NCBI GenBank assembly: GCA_017626095.1
Contig: JAGAJL010000016.1
Coordinates: 1-61,410 of the forward strand
Direction of reading: 5' to 3'
Origin: Lachnospiraceae bacterium
Lineage (GTDB): Bacteria; Bacillota; Clostridia; Lachnospirales; Lachnospiraceae
Length of the DNA stretch: 61,410 nt
Below the pieces are notes generated by a model. The model made no database searches. It was not told the origin of the DNA and worked only from the letters and a program-made list of their open reading frames with translations. Positions 50,018-58,155 of the stretch are shown here, in pieces. The translations under genes and the position numbers were made by a program. Positions within the stretch are counted from its first letter, which is position 1; each line of letters opens with the position of its first letter.

Positions 50018-51073
50018 TTGAAAATCGATTCCAGTTTTATAGGAATGGAATCCGCCAGAAGGTATTCTTCTGTAGATGCCGGTGCCGTAAGTTATCACAA
50101 AGAGGGCAGCATTCCGGTATCATCCATGGATGGGACAAAAAGCTTTTCCGATTTTTTGTCGGAAGATGCGAATGAGGAGGAAATGACTTTGCAGGAGCGT
50201 TTTTTAGCAAACTCTGTGAATAAAAACATTTCCGACTTAGATGAAAGGCGCAGCATTGAATCTATCAAGTTCCAGTGCATGCAATACCTGATTTTTTGGT
50301 TGTTTGGAGGGCAGAGACCAAAGCAGTTGGATGATTTGTTGTCACAGAATGCTGCGGAAAGCTCTATGTCAGGAGGAAGCAATTCCTTTATGAATGCTTA
50401 CAAGACCACCATGCAGATCACCGCCTCGCAGTATCATGCTGAAAGCGAGCAGACGGCTTTTTCGACGCAGGGAAAAGTTATTACTGCAGACGGAAGAGAA
50501 ATCACATTTGGATTGGATATTTCCATGAGTCGCAGCTTTGAGGAATACTATGAGACGACTCATACGGAAGAAGTATTACAGATGATGGATCCTTTGGTGA
50601 TCAATCTGGATACGAATATTGCGGGACTGTCCGACCAGAAGTTTGAATTCGATATCGATTGTGACGGTATCAAGGATACGATTTCCATGCTGGAGAAAGG
50701 TAGTGGTTATCTGGCACTGGATAAAAACAACGATGGTTCTATTAATGACGGTTCGGAGTTGTTTGGAACTTCATCCGGTGATGGATTTAAAGATCTTGCC
50801 ATCTATGATGAAGATGGGAACGGCTGGATTGATGAGAATGATGAAATCTTTGACAAATTATTGATCTGGTCAAAGGATGCGGATGGAAACGATGAGCTTT
50901 ATACGCTCAAAGAGGCAGGAGTAGGTGCCATATGCTTACATAAGGTGGCAACTGATTTTTCATTGAATTCATTAAAAGATAATCAGTCGAACGGGCAAAT
51001 TCGTTCAACCGGTCTTTTTCTTTATGAAAACGGAAATGCCGGAACCATGCAGCAACTGGATTTGGCAATTTAG
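50018..51073 (+). CDS. acidic EF-hand-like Ca-binding protein
   Basis: A 351-residue protein without a signal peptide. The second half has Asp-rich loops of the Ca-binding type: DIDCDGIKDTI, DKNNDGSINDGSELFG, DEDGNGWIDENDEIF and SKDADGNDELYTL. Bacterial proteins with GSELFG followed by DGNGWID often are surface or secretion-linked. The N-terminus (KIDSSFIGMESARRYSS) is of a type seen in clostridial proteins of unknown role. Start TTG 50,018 is ten bases after AAAGGAG; the ATG at 50,009 is too close to that site. Confidence 0.75.
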   Translation: MKIDSSFIGMESARRYSSVDAGAVSYHKEGSIPVSSMDGTKSFSDFLSEDANEEEMTLQERFLANSVNKNISDLDERRSIESIKFQCMQYLIFWLFGGQRPKQLDDLLSQNAAESSMSGGSNSFMNAYKTTMQITASQYHAESEQTAFSTQGKVITADGREITFGLDISMSRSFEEYYETTHTEEVLQMMDPLVINLDTNIAGLSDQKFEFDIDCDGIKDTISMLEKGSGYLALDKNNDGSINDGSELFGTSSGDGFKDLAIYDEDGNGWIDENDEIFDKLLIWSKDADGNDELYTLKEAGVGAICLHKVATDFSLNSLKDNQSNGQIRSTGLFLYENGNAGTMQQLDLAI

Positions 51074-51129
51074 TACAATAATTTTTCATTGTCGATACCA
51101 TTGTGCCAGAAGTTTTATTTTAAAATATG

Positions 51130-51166
51130 TATAATATTTTTCGCCTCGGCAATAATAATGCCGAGG
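51130..51166 (+). promoter_or_regulatory. -10 box and hairpin hiding the ribosome site
   Basis: TATAAT (51,130-51,135) would start a transcript near 51,142. Directly there CCTCGGCA (51,144-51,151) pairs with TGCCGAGG (51,159-51,166); the right arm contains the GAGG ribosome site of the LytM-like gene and is followed by six T. It can act as a terminator for the gene before or as a translation-blocking leader. Confidence 0.55.
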
Positions 51167-51175
51167 TGATTTTTT

Positions 51176-52021
51176 ATGAAGAGACATAAATTTACAAAAT
51201 GGAATAAAGAACGTATCTCTGTTTATGCATCGGCAGCCCTGGTATTGGGTGTCTGTGTTGTATCCGGAATATATGCGACCAATGAGGCTCCGTCCAAGAC
51301 GCAGATTATTGATATGGAAAGTTTGGATGAAAACAATTTGAGAAATGCGGGTGAAGAGGGTCTGGCAGATGCAAATCAGGCAAAAGACGATGGAGCCGGG
51401 GAAACGGTTATGACCAATGGTGATTCGGAAAGTCCCATGCCGGCAGCTTCTTCTTTGGCCGAAGAATATGCCAACAGAGCAAAAGAGCAGCAGGAAAGTT
51501 TCGAGGAGAGTGCTGATTTAACCGGAGATGCAGAGCTTCCAATACAGGATGAAATTGTTCCTACAACAGCAAAGAGTAAGACAAAGGTAACTGAACAGGA
51601 ATTACATTTTAATCCACAGGATGGAATGAGCTGGCCACTACAGGGCAATGTGATTTTGGATTACAGTATGGATGAAAGAGCATATCTTGCTACTTTAAAC
51701 GAATATCGATATTATCCGGCAATTGCTATCAGTGCTCCACAGGATACATCTATTTGTGCCGCCGCAAAAGGAAAGGTGACAAATCTGGGTTATAATGAAG
51801 AAATCGGACAGTATGTGACCATGGATTTAGGTGACGGATATTCTATTACGTATGGACAGTTAAAGGATGCCAATGTTGAAATAGATGACATCGTAAGCCG
51901 TGGACAGATTATCGGTTCGGTGGCAGAACCGACCAAGTATTATACAATCGAGGGTTCTAATCTTTATGTGAAAATGGAGCACGACGGGGAAAGTATGGAC
52001 CCTGTTTTATATTTTCAATAA
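51176..52021 (+). CDS. membrane-anchored degenerate LytM (SpoIIQ-like) protein
   Basis: A 281-residue protein: one N-terminal membrane helix (about 14-34), an acidic low-complexity linker (residues 40-145), then a LytM/M23-type domain (MSWPLQGNVILDYSMDE, AAKGKVTNLGYNEEIGQYVTMDLGDGYSITYGQLKDA, LYVKMEHDGESMDPVLYF). The zinc ligands of active M23 peptidases (HxxxD and HxH) are absent, so it is probably a structural or anchoring protein like SpoIIQ in the forespore. The gene context does not prove a sporulation role. Confidence 0.7.
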   Translation: MKRHKFTKWNKERISVYASAALVLGVCVVSGIYATNEAPSKTQIIDMESLDENNLRNAGEEGLADANQAKDDGAGETVMTNGDSESPMPAASSLAEEYANRAKEQQESFEESADLTGDAELPIQDEIVPTTAKSKTKVTEQELHFNPQDGMSWPLQGNVILDYSMDERAYLATLNEYRYYPAIAISAPQDTSICAAAKGKVTNLGYNEEIGQYVTMDLGDGYSITYGQLKDANVEIDDIVSRGQIIGSVAEPTKYYTIEGSNLYVKMEHDGESMDPVLYFQ

Positions 52022-52078
52022 AATTTATTCCTCTATGCTTGTGTGCCTAAGAAATTTATATATCCTTCTTTCAGACGC

Positions 52079-52294
52079 GTTCTCACAGAAATATATATCT
52101 TTGCCCGCCGACTTTTACGAGGTTTTGTGACTTTCTTAGCGGCATGGCGAGCAAAAATAATGCCCGGTTTCAACTGTTCGAAGACGAAGTCTGAGTTTTG
52201 AAACCGGGTATTTAAAAATTTATTGCGAGCATGCCGCTTAGAAAGTCTAGAAACCGAAGTACGAGGCGGCAAAGATATATATTTCTGTGAGAAC
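52079..52294. repeat. palindromic repeat element, copy B
   Basis: A 216-bp nested palindrome with perfect 27-bp outer arms (GTTCTCACAGAAATATATAT... and its complement), middle arms around GCGGCATGGCGAGC / GCGAGCATGCCGC, and the inner stem TGCCCGGTTTCAA/TTGAAACCGGGTA. Same orientation as copy D, inverse to copy A. It lies between the LytM-like gene and the promoter of the GH9-like gene. It is the fullest copy. Confidence 0.9.
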
Positions 52295-52326
52295 GACTTG
52301 CGAAAAAAATAAAATCATCGTGTGAC

Positions 52327-52355
52327 TTTACCGATTCGGGTGCTTAAGGTATAAT
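52327..52355 (+). promoter_or_regulatory. promoter of the GH9-like/ddl unit
   Basis: TTTACC (52,327-52,332), 17 bases, TATAAT (52,350-52,355), about 80 bases before the first gene. Confidence 0.6.
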
Positions 52356-52437
52356 ATCAACAGATATGAAAGCGGAAAGCTAAGAATAAAAAAGGTAAGG
52401 GTTACACGATTTTTTTGTTATATTATGGAGTAAAGAA

Positions 52438-53910
52438 TTGAAAAAAAGGATTTTGACAGGGGCATTGCTTACAGCCTGTTTGATGGGTCTGATCCTATAT
52501 ACTTACCGGCATTTTGAAAAGGGATATGTAGGAGAGGATTTTATAGAAACCGCGTGGAAAGTCGTAGATACTACTGATGAAGATAAAGATATGCATGGCA
52601 CGGTAAGTGGAAATACAAACGAAGAGTACACAGACAGATTAGATATCTCTGTCATAAAAGTTGATCTGCTTGGCTATCAGACAAATGATATAAAAAAAGC
52701 TTATTTTGACAAGGGGAATGAGGGAGATGTCTTTGAAGTTGTTAATGTAAAGACGAAAGAGACGGTGCTTACAGGTAAAATCGACAGTAAGAAAACCGCT
52801 GATTTTTCTCAGCTTACAGAATGTGGAACTTATTATATTGAAGCTCCATATATCGGTCGATCCGAACAATTCTGTATCATCGAGAATAAATACGCGTCAC
52901 TCTCTGTAGAGTTGTATCAACAATCGTTAGCATATGCTAACAAAAATCAGTCGGATTTTGAAAAAAGAGTAGAGATTTTATCGTGGATACTGCGTTATGC
53001 GGATATATATACCGAGGATGAGCCTTATTCTGTTTTTTCTGCAGAAGAGAATACAGATAAGAAACCGGATTATCTGAAAGAGTGTGAAAAGGCAGCCGAT
53101 GGGTTGATGAATCAGGCAGAACAATATGTAAGTGACAAAGCTATTGAAAGTAATGTGGATTATGATTTAGATGTGTTGGCTGGTTACAGTTGCCTGATGG
53201 CGATGCTTTTTGACAAAATGCAGGTATATGATGCAACACTTGCAAATACATATTTAAATGAGGCAGTTCGATCATATCATCTTGTTGAACAGGGAAAGGA
53301 TGAGCTTACAGATGAAGCTCTTCTGTTCTATGCAGCTACCGGATTGTATCGTTATACCGGACAGAGTGGCTATCAAATAACAGCAGAGGAATATTTGAAA
53401 AACAATTCGGAGAGAGAATTATTTTTGACAAATGCTTCCGCAAAAGAACTGCGGGCAGACGAAGCATATGTGCATGGGTTGGTTTCGTATTTAAGAACCA
53501 CAAATCCGGTGGATATGGATTTGTGTGAAAAAGGAATGAAACATCTGATGCGGTCGGCAGAGCAGTTTGACGGGATGCTTCAAGGTGGAAATTATGATGG
53601 CGTACGAGATGATTGCAGTAGCCGTATTTTGACGGACCGGCTTTTTGTCATTGCCATTGTTGAGCATGTAATTGTCAGTCAGGAGTATAACCGGATATTA
53701 AAGAATGCGATTCACAATTTGGGTGGATGTAATTCAGAAGGCAAAGTATATTTATCCGACGATGGTATTATTCATGAAGGCGTGGATGAAGCAAAAAGTG
53801 ATGCTTTCAACGCATCCGCATACTTTTATTTACTTGGACAGATTACAGAAAGTGACTATAAAGAAAAAGAAAGCATAAAAAGTGAAGCTTTGGAAAGTGA
53901 GGAGCAATAA
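52438..53910 (+). CDS. membrane-anchored GH9-like protein
   Basis: A 490-residue protein with one N-terminal membrane helix (KKRILTGALLTACLMGLILY), a beta-sandwich like the CelD_N domain of family 9 glycosidases (ISVIKVDLLGYQTNDIKKAYF, about 65-155), and an all-helical rest compatible with an (alpha/alpha)6 barrel. The family 9 catalytic DAGD motif is not seen, so it may be inactive or binding-only. Start TTG, seven bases after GGAG. ddl starts directly at its stop codon, which links it to cell-wall synthesis. Assignment is tentative. Confidence 0.5.
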   Translation: MKKRILTGALLTACLMGLILYTYRHFEKGYVGEDFIETAWKVVDTTDEDKDMHGTVSGNTNEEYTDRLDISVIKVDLLGYQTNDIKKAYFDKGNEGDVFEVVNVKTKETVLTGKIDSKKTADFSQLTECGTYYIEAPYIGRSEQFCIIENKYASLSVELYQQSLAYANKNQSDFEKRVEILSWILRYADIYTEDEPYSVFSAEENTDKKPDYLKECEKAADGLMNQAEQYVSDKAIESNVDYDLDVLAGYSCLMAMLFDKMQVYDATLANTYLNEAVRSYHLVEQGKDELTDEALLFYAATGLYRYTGQSGYQITAEEYLKNNSERELFLTNASAKELRADEAYVHGLVSYLRTTNPVDMDLCEKGMKHLMRSAEQFDGMLQGGNYDGVRDDCSSRILTDRLFVIAIVEHVIVSQEYNRILKNAIHNLGGCNSEGKVYLSDDGIIHEGVDEAKSDAFNASAYFYLLGQITESDYKEKESIKSEALESEEQ

Positions 53911-54957
53911 ATGAAAATTGTTGTTTTGGCAGGCGGAACCAGTACGGAAAGAGATGTTTCACTGGTTTCCGGAACGGGAGTTTACAAAGCATTAAAGAAA
54001 AAAGGACATCAGGTTGTTCTTTTAGATGTCTATCTCGGAATTGATTTGACAGATGCTGAAAAAGCAGGAATCTTTTCCGATCCCAGAGATTTTAGTGAAG
54101 GCATCAAGCCGGTTTCTGTTATAAATCCTGATGTCAGTGAAATCATTGCACAGCGTAAAAATCCGGAAATGGGATTTTTCGGCCCTAATGTTTTGGATAT
54201 CTGCCGGATGGCCGATATTGTTTTTCTGGCTTTACACGGAATGAACGGCGAAGACGGACGTATTCAGGCAACGTTTGACTTGTTGAATATAAAATACACC
54301 GGTACGGATTATGTTAGCAGCACGTTGGCAATGGATAAGGCCTTGACCAAGGATATATTTGTACAGGCAAAGGTTCCGACACCTTTTGGCTTTGGTATCA
54401 AGAAGGGAGAAAACATTCCGGATGTATCGTTTCCCTGTGTTGTAAAGACCAGTCACGGTGGTTCGAGTGTTGGTGTTTATCTGACCAACAATAAGGAAGA
54501 ATTGGATGCGGCGATAAAAGGTGCTTATACCTTTGAAAATGAAATTGTCATTGAGCAGTTTATCAAAGGAAGGGAATTTACGGATGTCGTGATTGACGGA
54601 AAAGCCTATCCGATTGTCCAGATTGCACCCAAAGAAGGATTTTACGATTATAAAAATAAGTATCAGGCGGGCAGTACGGAAGAAATCTGTCCGGCACCGA
54701 TTAGCGAGGAATTGACAAAACGGATTCAGAAGATTGCCGAGGATGCATATAAAGCCCTTAGGCTGAAGGTTTATGCCCGCATGGATTTTATGGTGGATGA
54801 AAATGATCAGATTTATTGCTTAGAGGCCAATACTCTGCCGGGAATGACACCTACCTCTCTGATTCCACAGGAGGCTGCTGCGGTCGGTATCTGCTATGAA
54901 GATTTGTGCCAGATGCTTGTAGAGTTATCATTGGCTAAATATGAGTCTCGGTCATAA
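53911..54957 (+). CDS. ddl: D-alanine-D-alanine ligase
   Basis: A 348-residue ATP-grasp ligase: VVLAGGTSTERDVSLVSG, FLALHGMNGEDGRIQ, KTSHGGSSVGVYL, MDFMVDENDQIYCLEANTLPGMTPTSLIP. It joins two D-Ala for peptidoglycan. It starts right after the stop of the GH9-like gene and precedes murF, which uses its product. Confidence 0.95.
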   Translation: MKIVVLAGGTSTERDVSLVSGTGVYKALKKKGHQVVLLDVYLGIDLTDAEKAGIFSDPRDFSEGIKPVSVINPDVSEIIAQRKNPEMGFFGPNVLDICRMADIVFLALHGMNGEDGRIQATFDLLNIKYTGTDYVSSTLAMDKALTKDIFVQAKVPTPFGFGIKKGENIPDVSFPCVVKTSHGGSSVGVYLTNNKEELDAAIKGAYTFENEIVIEQFIKGREFTDVVIDGKAYPIVQIAPKEGFYDYKNKYQAGSTEEICPAPISEELTKRIQKIAEDAYKALRLKVYARMDFMVDENDQIYCLEANTLPGMTPTSLIPQEAAAVGICYEDLCQMLVELSLAKYESRS

Positions 54958-55079
54958 TTTTCATGTTTGAATGAAAAGGTATGACATCTTGATTCGTAAA
55001 ACACAAAAAGCGGTTTTATTTAAAACAGATTTTAAATTTTAAAGAAATTAATGGATTTATGCCATAGAGGGAAGTCGCA

Positions 55080-56477
55080 ATGATGAAAGAGTTAAGCTGT
55101 ATTGAGGCAGCAAAAGCGGTAAACGGTACTTTTTTCGGAAGTACGGACGCAGGTGAAGTCAAGATTGAGGGAGTTGCCATTGATTCCCGTAAAATGAAAA
55201 AAAACTGGTTATATGTTGCCATTGTCGGAGAACGTGTGGATGGACATTCCTTTATTCCTCAGGTATTGGAAAATGGTGCTGCCTGTGTGATCAGTGAGCA
55301 GAAACTAAATGGATTGGAACCGTATATTCTGGTAGAGAATACACAACAGGCGTTGAAAGATCTGGCTGAATACTATCGAAAAAAACTCGATGTAACGGTT
55401 ATCGGAATTACCGGAAGTGTCGGTAAGACCAGTACCAAGGAAATGATTGCGACGGTTCTTTCACAAAAATATTGTGTGCAGAAGACTGCCGGAAATTTCA
55501 ACAATGAAATCGGTCTTCCGCTAACTGTTTTTACAATTGGAACCGAACATGAGATTGCTTTACTCGAGATGGGTATCAGCGATTTTGGTGAGATGAGCAG
55601 GCTTTCAAAAATTGCAAGACCGGATTACATGGTAATTACCAATATCGGACAATGTCATTTGGAAAATTTAAAGTCGCGGGATGGAATATTAAAGGCCAAG
55701 ACGGAATGTTTTGATTATATGAGCGATACGGCAAAGGTGATATTAAATGGTGATGATGATAAACTTTCTACTATCAGCACTGTGCATGGAAACCGTCCGT
55801 ATTTCTTTTCGATTGATAATGAAGGCTGTCATGCCTATGCATCGGACATTCAGAATCTGCAGTTGTATGGAAGTAACTGCATGATCCATCTTGATGTAGA
55901 TGGGAAGAAGGAGACCTTCGATGTACATGTTCCCCTTTCGGGAAATCATATGGTCATGAATGCGGTTGCAGCAGCATTGGTGGGACAGTTGTTAGGACTG
56001 GATACAGATCAGATTGCCAAGGGTATTTCTAAAGCAGAAGCGATGGATGGCAGAGGCAAGATGATTCAGACTGCAAAATATACTTTGATCGATTCTTGTT
56101 ATAATGCCAATCCCAAAGCTATGAAAGCGGAGCTTGATTTGTTAGCATATGCTAATACGAGAAAGGTCGCTTTGCTTGGTGATATGCTCGAGCTGGGCGA
56201 AGAAGAAAAAGAATTGCATTATGATGTGGGAAATTATGCAGCAACAAAGGCACTTGATATTGTTATCTGCATTGGTTCCCTTTCTGAATATACGGCCAAG
56301 GGAGCTATGGAAGCTAAAAAAGAAAAAGAAAGCCCTGCGGTTTACTATTTCAAGGATAAGCCGGCTTTTATGAAGGATGCGGACCGAATTTTAAAACAGG
56401 ATGATACAATTTTAATCAAGGCATCCAACGGATCAGGATTTAAAGAAATACTGACGTTTTTAAAAGAAGAATCTTGA
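55080..56477 (+). CDS. murF: UDP-MurNAc-tripeptide-D-Ala-D-Ala ligase
   Basis: A 465-residue Mur ligase with VAIDSRKMKKNWLYVAI, ATP loop GITGSVGKTSTKEMI near 113, LPLTVF in the tripeptide-binding part, and DSCYNANPKAMKAELDLL, typical of MurF. It adds D-Ala-D-Ala to the UDP-MurNAc-tripeptide. ATG 55,080 or 55,083; GAGGG lies upstream. Functional partner of ddl. Confidence 0.95.
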   Translation: MMKELSCIEAAKAVNGTFFGSTDAGEVKIEGVAIDSRKMKKNWLYVAIVGERVDGHSFIPQVLENGAACVISEQKLNGLEPYILVENTQQALKDLAEYYRKKLDVTVIGITGSVGKTSTKEMIATVLSQKYCVQKTAGNFNNEIGLPLTVFTIGTEHEIALLEMGISDFGEMSRLSKIARPDYMVITNIGQCHLENLKSRDGILKAKTECFDYMSDTAKVILNGDDDKLSTISTVHGNRPYFFSIDNEGCHAYASDIQNLQLYGSNCMIHLDVDGKKETFDVHVPLSGNHMVMNAVAAALVGQLLGLDTDQIAKGISKAEAMDGRGKMIQTAKYTLIDSCYNANPKAMKAELDLLAYANTRKVALLGDMLELGEEEKELHYDVGNYAATKALDIVICIGSLSEYTAKGAMEAKKEKESPAVYYFKDKPAFMKDADRILKQDDTILIKASNGSGFKEILTFLKEES

Positions 56478-56515
56478 CCGCTTCTCTGCTAATTTTTCTC
56501 ACAAAGTATTCATTA

Positions 56516-56572
56516 AATGCCCGGTTTCAATTGTTCGAAGACGAAGTCTGAGTTTTGAAACCGGGCATTATT
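56516..56572. repeat. core-only copy C of the palindromic element
   Basis: Only the inner hairpin of the repeat family is present (AATGCCCGGTTTCAA with TTGAAACCGGGCATT, loop of 25 bases including GAAGACGAAGTCTGAG). It lies between convergent murF and plsC and touches the plsC stop codon. Here it can serve as a bidirectional terminator. Confidence 0.85.
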
Positions 56573-57316
56573 TTAGTTTTCTTCAACTAACTTTTGATTT
56601 TTTAAATATGTTTCTAAAATGACCTGTCTGACTGTTTCACTTAATTCTTTTTTCTCTTCTTTTGTCATATTGGCTGTTTCAATCGGCTTTCCGTATTCCA
56701 AAATAACCTTAGAAGGAACGATACGAGGTCTTTGCTTTTCATAAATGGAATCGGAATTGTTTAAGGTAATCGGAATAATGGTACATCCCGTTCTTTCGGC
56801 AATTTTAAAGGTTCCTTTATGGAATTCGCAGATCGGTTCATCGGTTTCATTACGGGTTCCCTCCGGACAAACATGAACGGATATGCCATTGTTGATTAAT
56901 TCGATGGCATCCTTTATCGTCTGAAGTCCCTTTTTTAAGTTATCGCGGTCTAAGAACAGGCAGTGCATGTAACGCATCCAGCGGGAAAAAGAAGGAATTT
57001 TTGCCATGGATTCTTTAGCAATATAGCCGGTTTCTCTGGGAACGCGACAATATGTCAGGATGATATCGTAGTAACTGCGGTGATTGCTGATATAAAGCAC
57101 CGGTCTGTCTTTGGGAACATTTTCTTCGCCAATCACAGTTAAATCCACACCGGATACAAAGGTGACGCATTGAAAAGCCTTGCTGACAATCGCAAGAGAG
57201 ACTTTGCCCTTAAGCTGATAGTTGAATTTCCCTACTATCCAGAGAACAAACTGAATAGGCAGACTGATGATTAAAAACAGTACAACACCGATTAATACAA
57301 TGATAAAACGTAACAT
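56573..57316 (-). CDS. plsC: 1-acyl-glycerol-3-phosphate acyltransferase
   Basis: A 247-residue membrane acyltransferase: N-terminal helix, acyltransferase motif NHRSYYDI (HX4D) near 79, LFLDRDNLKKGLQTIKDAI, and EGTRNETDEPICEFHKGTFKIAERTGCTIIPI. It makes phosphatidic acid from lysophosphatidic acid. It stands alone on the minus strand. Confidence 0.9.
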   Translation of the reverse strand: MLRFIIVLIGVVLFLIISLPIQFVLWIVGKFNYQLKGKVSLAIVSKAFQCVTFVSGVDLTVIGEENVPKDRPVLYISNHRSYYDIILTYCRVPRETGYIAKESMAKIPSFSRWMRYMHCLFLDRDNLKKGLQTIKDAIELINNGISVHVCPEGTRNETDEPICEFHKGTFKIAERTGCTIIPITLNNSDSIYEKQRPRIVPSKVILEYGKPIETANMTKEEKKELSETVRQVILETYLKNQKLVEEN

Positions 57317-57370
57317 TTTTTTCCCTTTCGTACTTTCATATACATAATATGCTCTCGCATTCTGAAATCA

Positions 57371-57480
57371 TTCGAAATCTTAGATAAATATGAGATATCA
57401 GAAATATTCGAAATCACAGATAAATATGAGATATCAGAAATATTCAAAATCTTAGAAATATTCGAAATGACAGAAATCAA
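57371..57480. repeat. 36-bp/18-bp tandem array
   Basis: Two 36-bp units (57,371-57,406 and 57,407-57,442, 34 of 36 identical) are followed by two 18-bp half units (TTCAAAATCTTAGAAATA and TTCGAAATGACAGAAATC). Each 36-mer is itself two related 18-mers. It fills much of the gap between plsC and the lipoprotein gene, which otherwise holds nothing I recognise. Confidence 0.85.
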
Positions 57481-57613
57481 GAATAAAAATATAGCCATTA
57501 GTCCCAAGTATCATAATTATATAAAAAAAGGAAAATAAAGACAAGTTTTTAGGTCATAGGAAGTTGCTTTTTTACATATTTTTAATAAAAAGAAACTGAG
57601 TGAATGAAGAAAT

Positions 57614-58060
57614 ATGTCTGATATTTGCAGTAAAAAGCATTCGGGATGCAGGATAAGATGTTGTGTTATGATAGGTCTGGTTTTATTGTTTTGTATGCTT
57701 TTGACCGGATGTACCAAAGAAAAACCGGGGCCTGAGAAAGTGCGTGATTTGGAATTAACTGTGGTTGCAAAAGAAAATGTACCGGAAGAATTATTGCAGA
57801 TTATTGAGAGTAAAAAGGAAACGCCGTTTAAATTTACCTTTAATGATGGAGAATACCTATATATCTGCGTGGGATATGGAAAGCAGGAGAGCGGAGGATA
57901 CAGTATCACGGTAAAAGATCTGTATCTGACCAAGAATGCGATTTATGCTAAGACCTGTCTGATCGGACCGGGACCGGATGTTCCAAACGATGGCGTCTGT
58001 TCCTATCCATACATCGTATTAAAGACGGAATACCTGGATTATTCAGTTGTCTTTGACTAG
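57614..58060 (+). CDS. lipoprotein with PrcB-like C-terminal domain
   Basis: A 148-residue lipoprotein: hydrophobic signal (VMIGLVLLFCMLLTGC) with lipobox LTGC, Cys near 33, then a beta domain (PFKFTFNDGEYLYICVGYGKQESGGYSITVKDLYLTKNAIYAKTCLIGPGP) that fits the protease-complex PrcB C-terminal family. The ribosome site is weak; an ATG at 57,668 is a shorter alternative. Role on the outer cell surface unknown. Confidence 0.7.
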   Translation: MSDICSKKHSGCRIRCCVMIGLVLLFCMLLTGCTKEKPGPEKVRDLELTVVAKENVPEELLQIIESKKETPFKFTFNDGEYLYICVGYGKQESGGYSITVKDLYLTKNAIYAKTCLIGPGPDVPNDGVCSYPYIVLKTEYLDYSVVFD

Positions 58061-58155
58061 GCAAAATGCTATACTTTTTGTAGTTGTGGGATGCGCTTTT
58101 TTGCAAAATCCCGCAACAAAAGGCAACGTCTGACGTAAGGAAAAGGAGAACGCCG

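Noticed and set aside
57371-57480. CRISPR array
   Set aside because: Units are directly adjacent with no unique spacers, and no cas genes are present.
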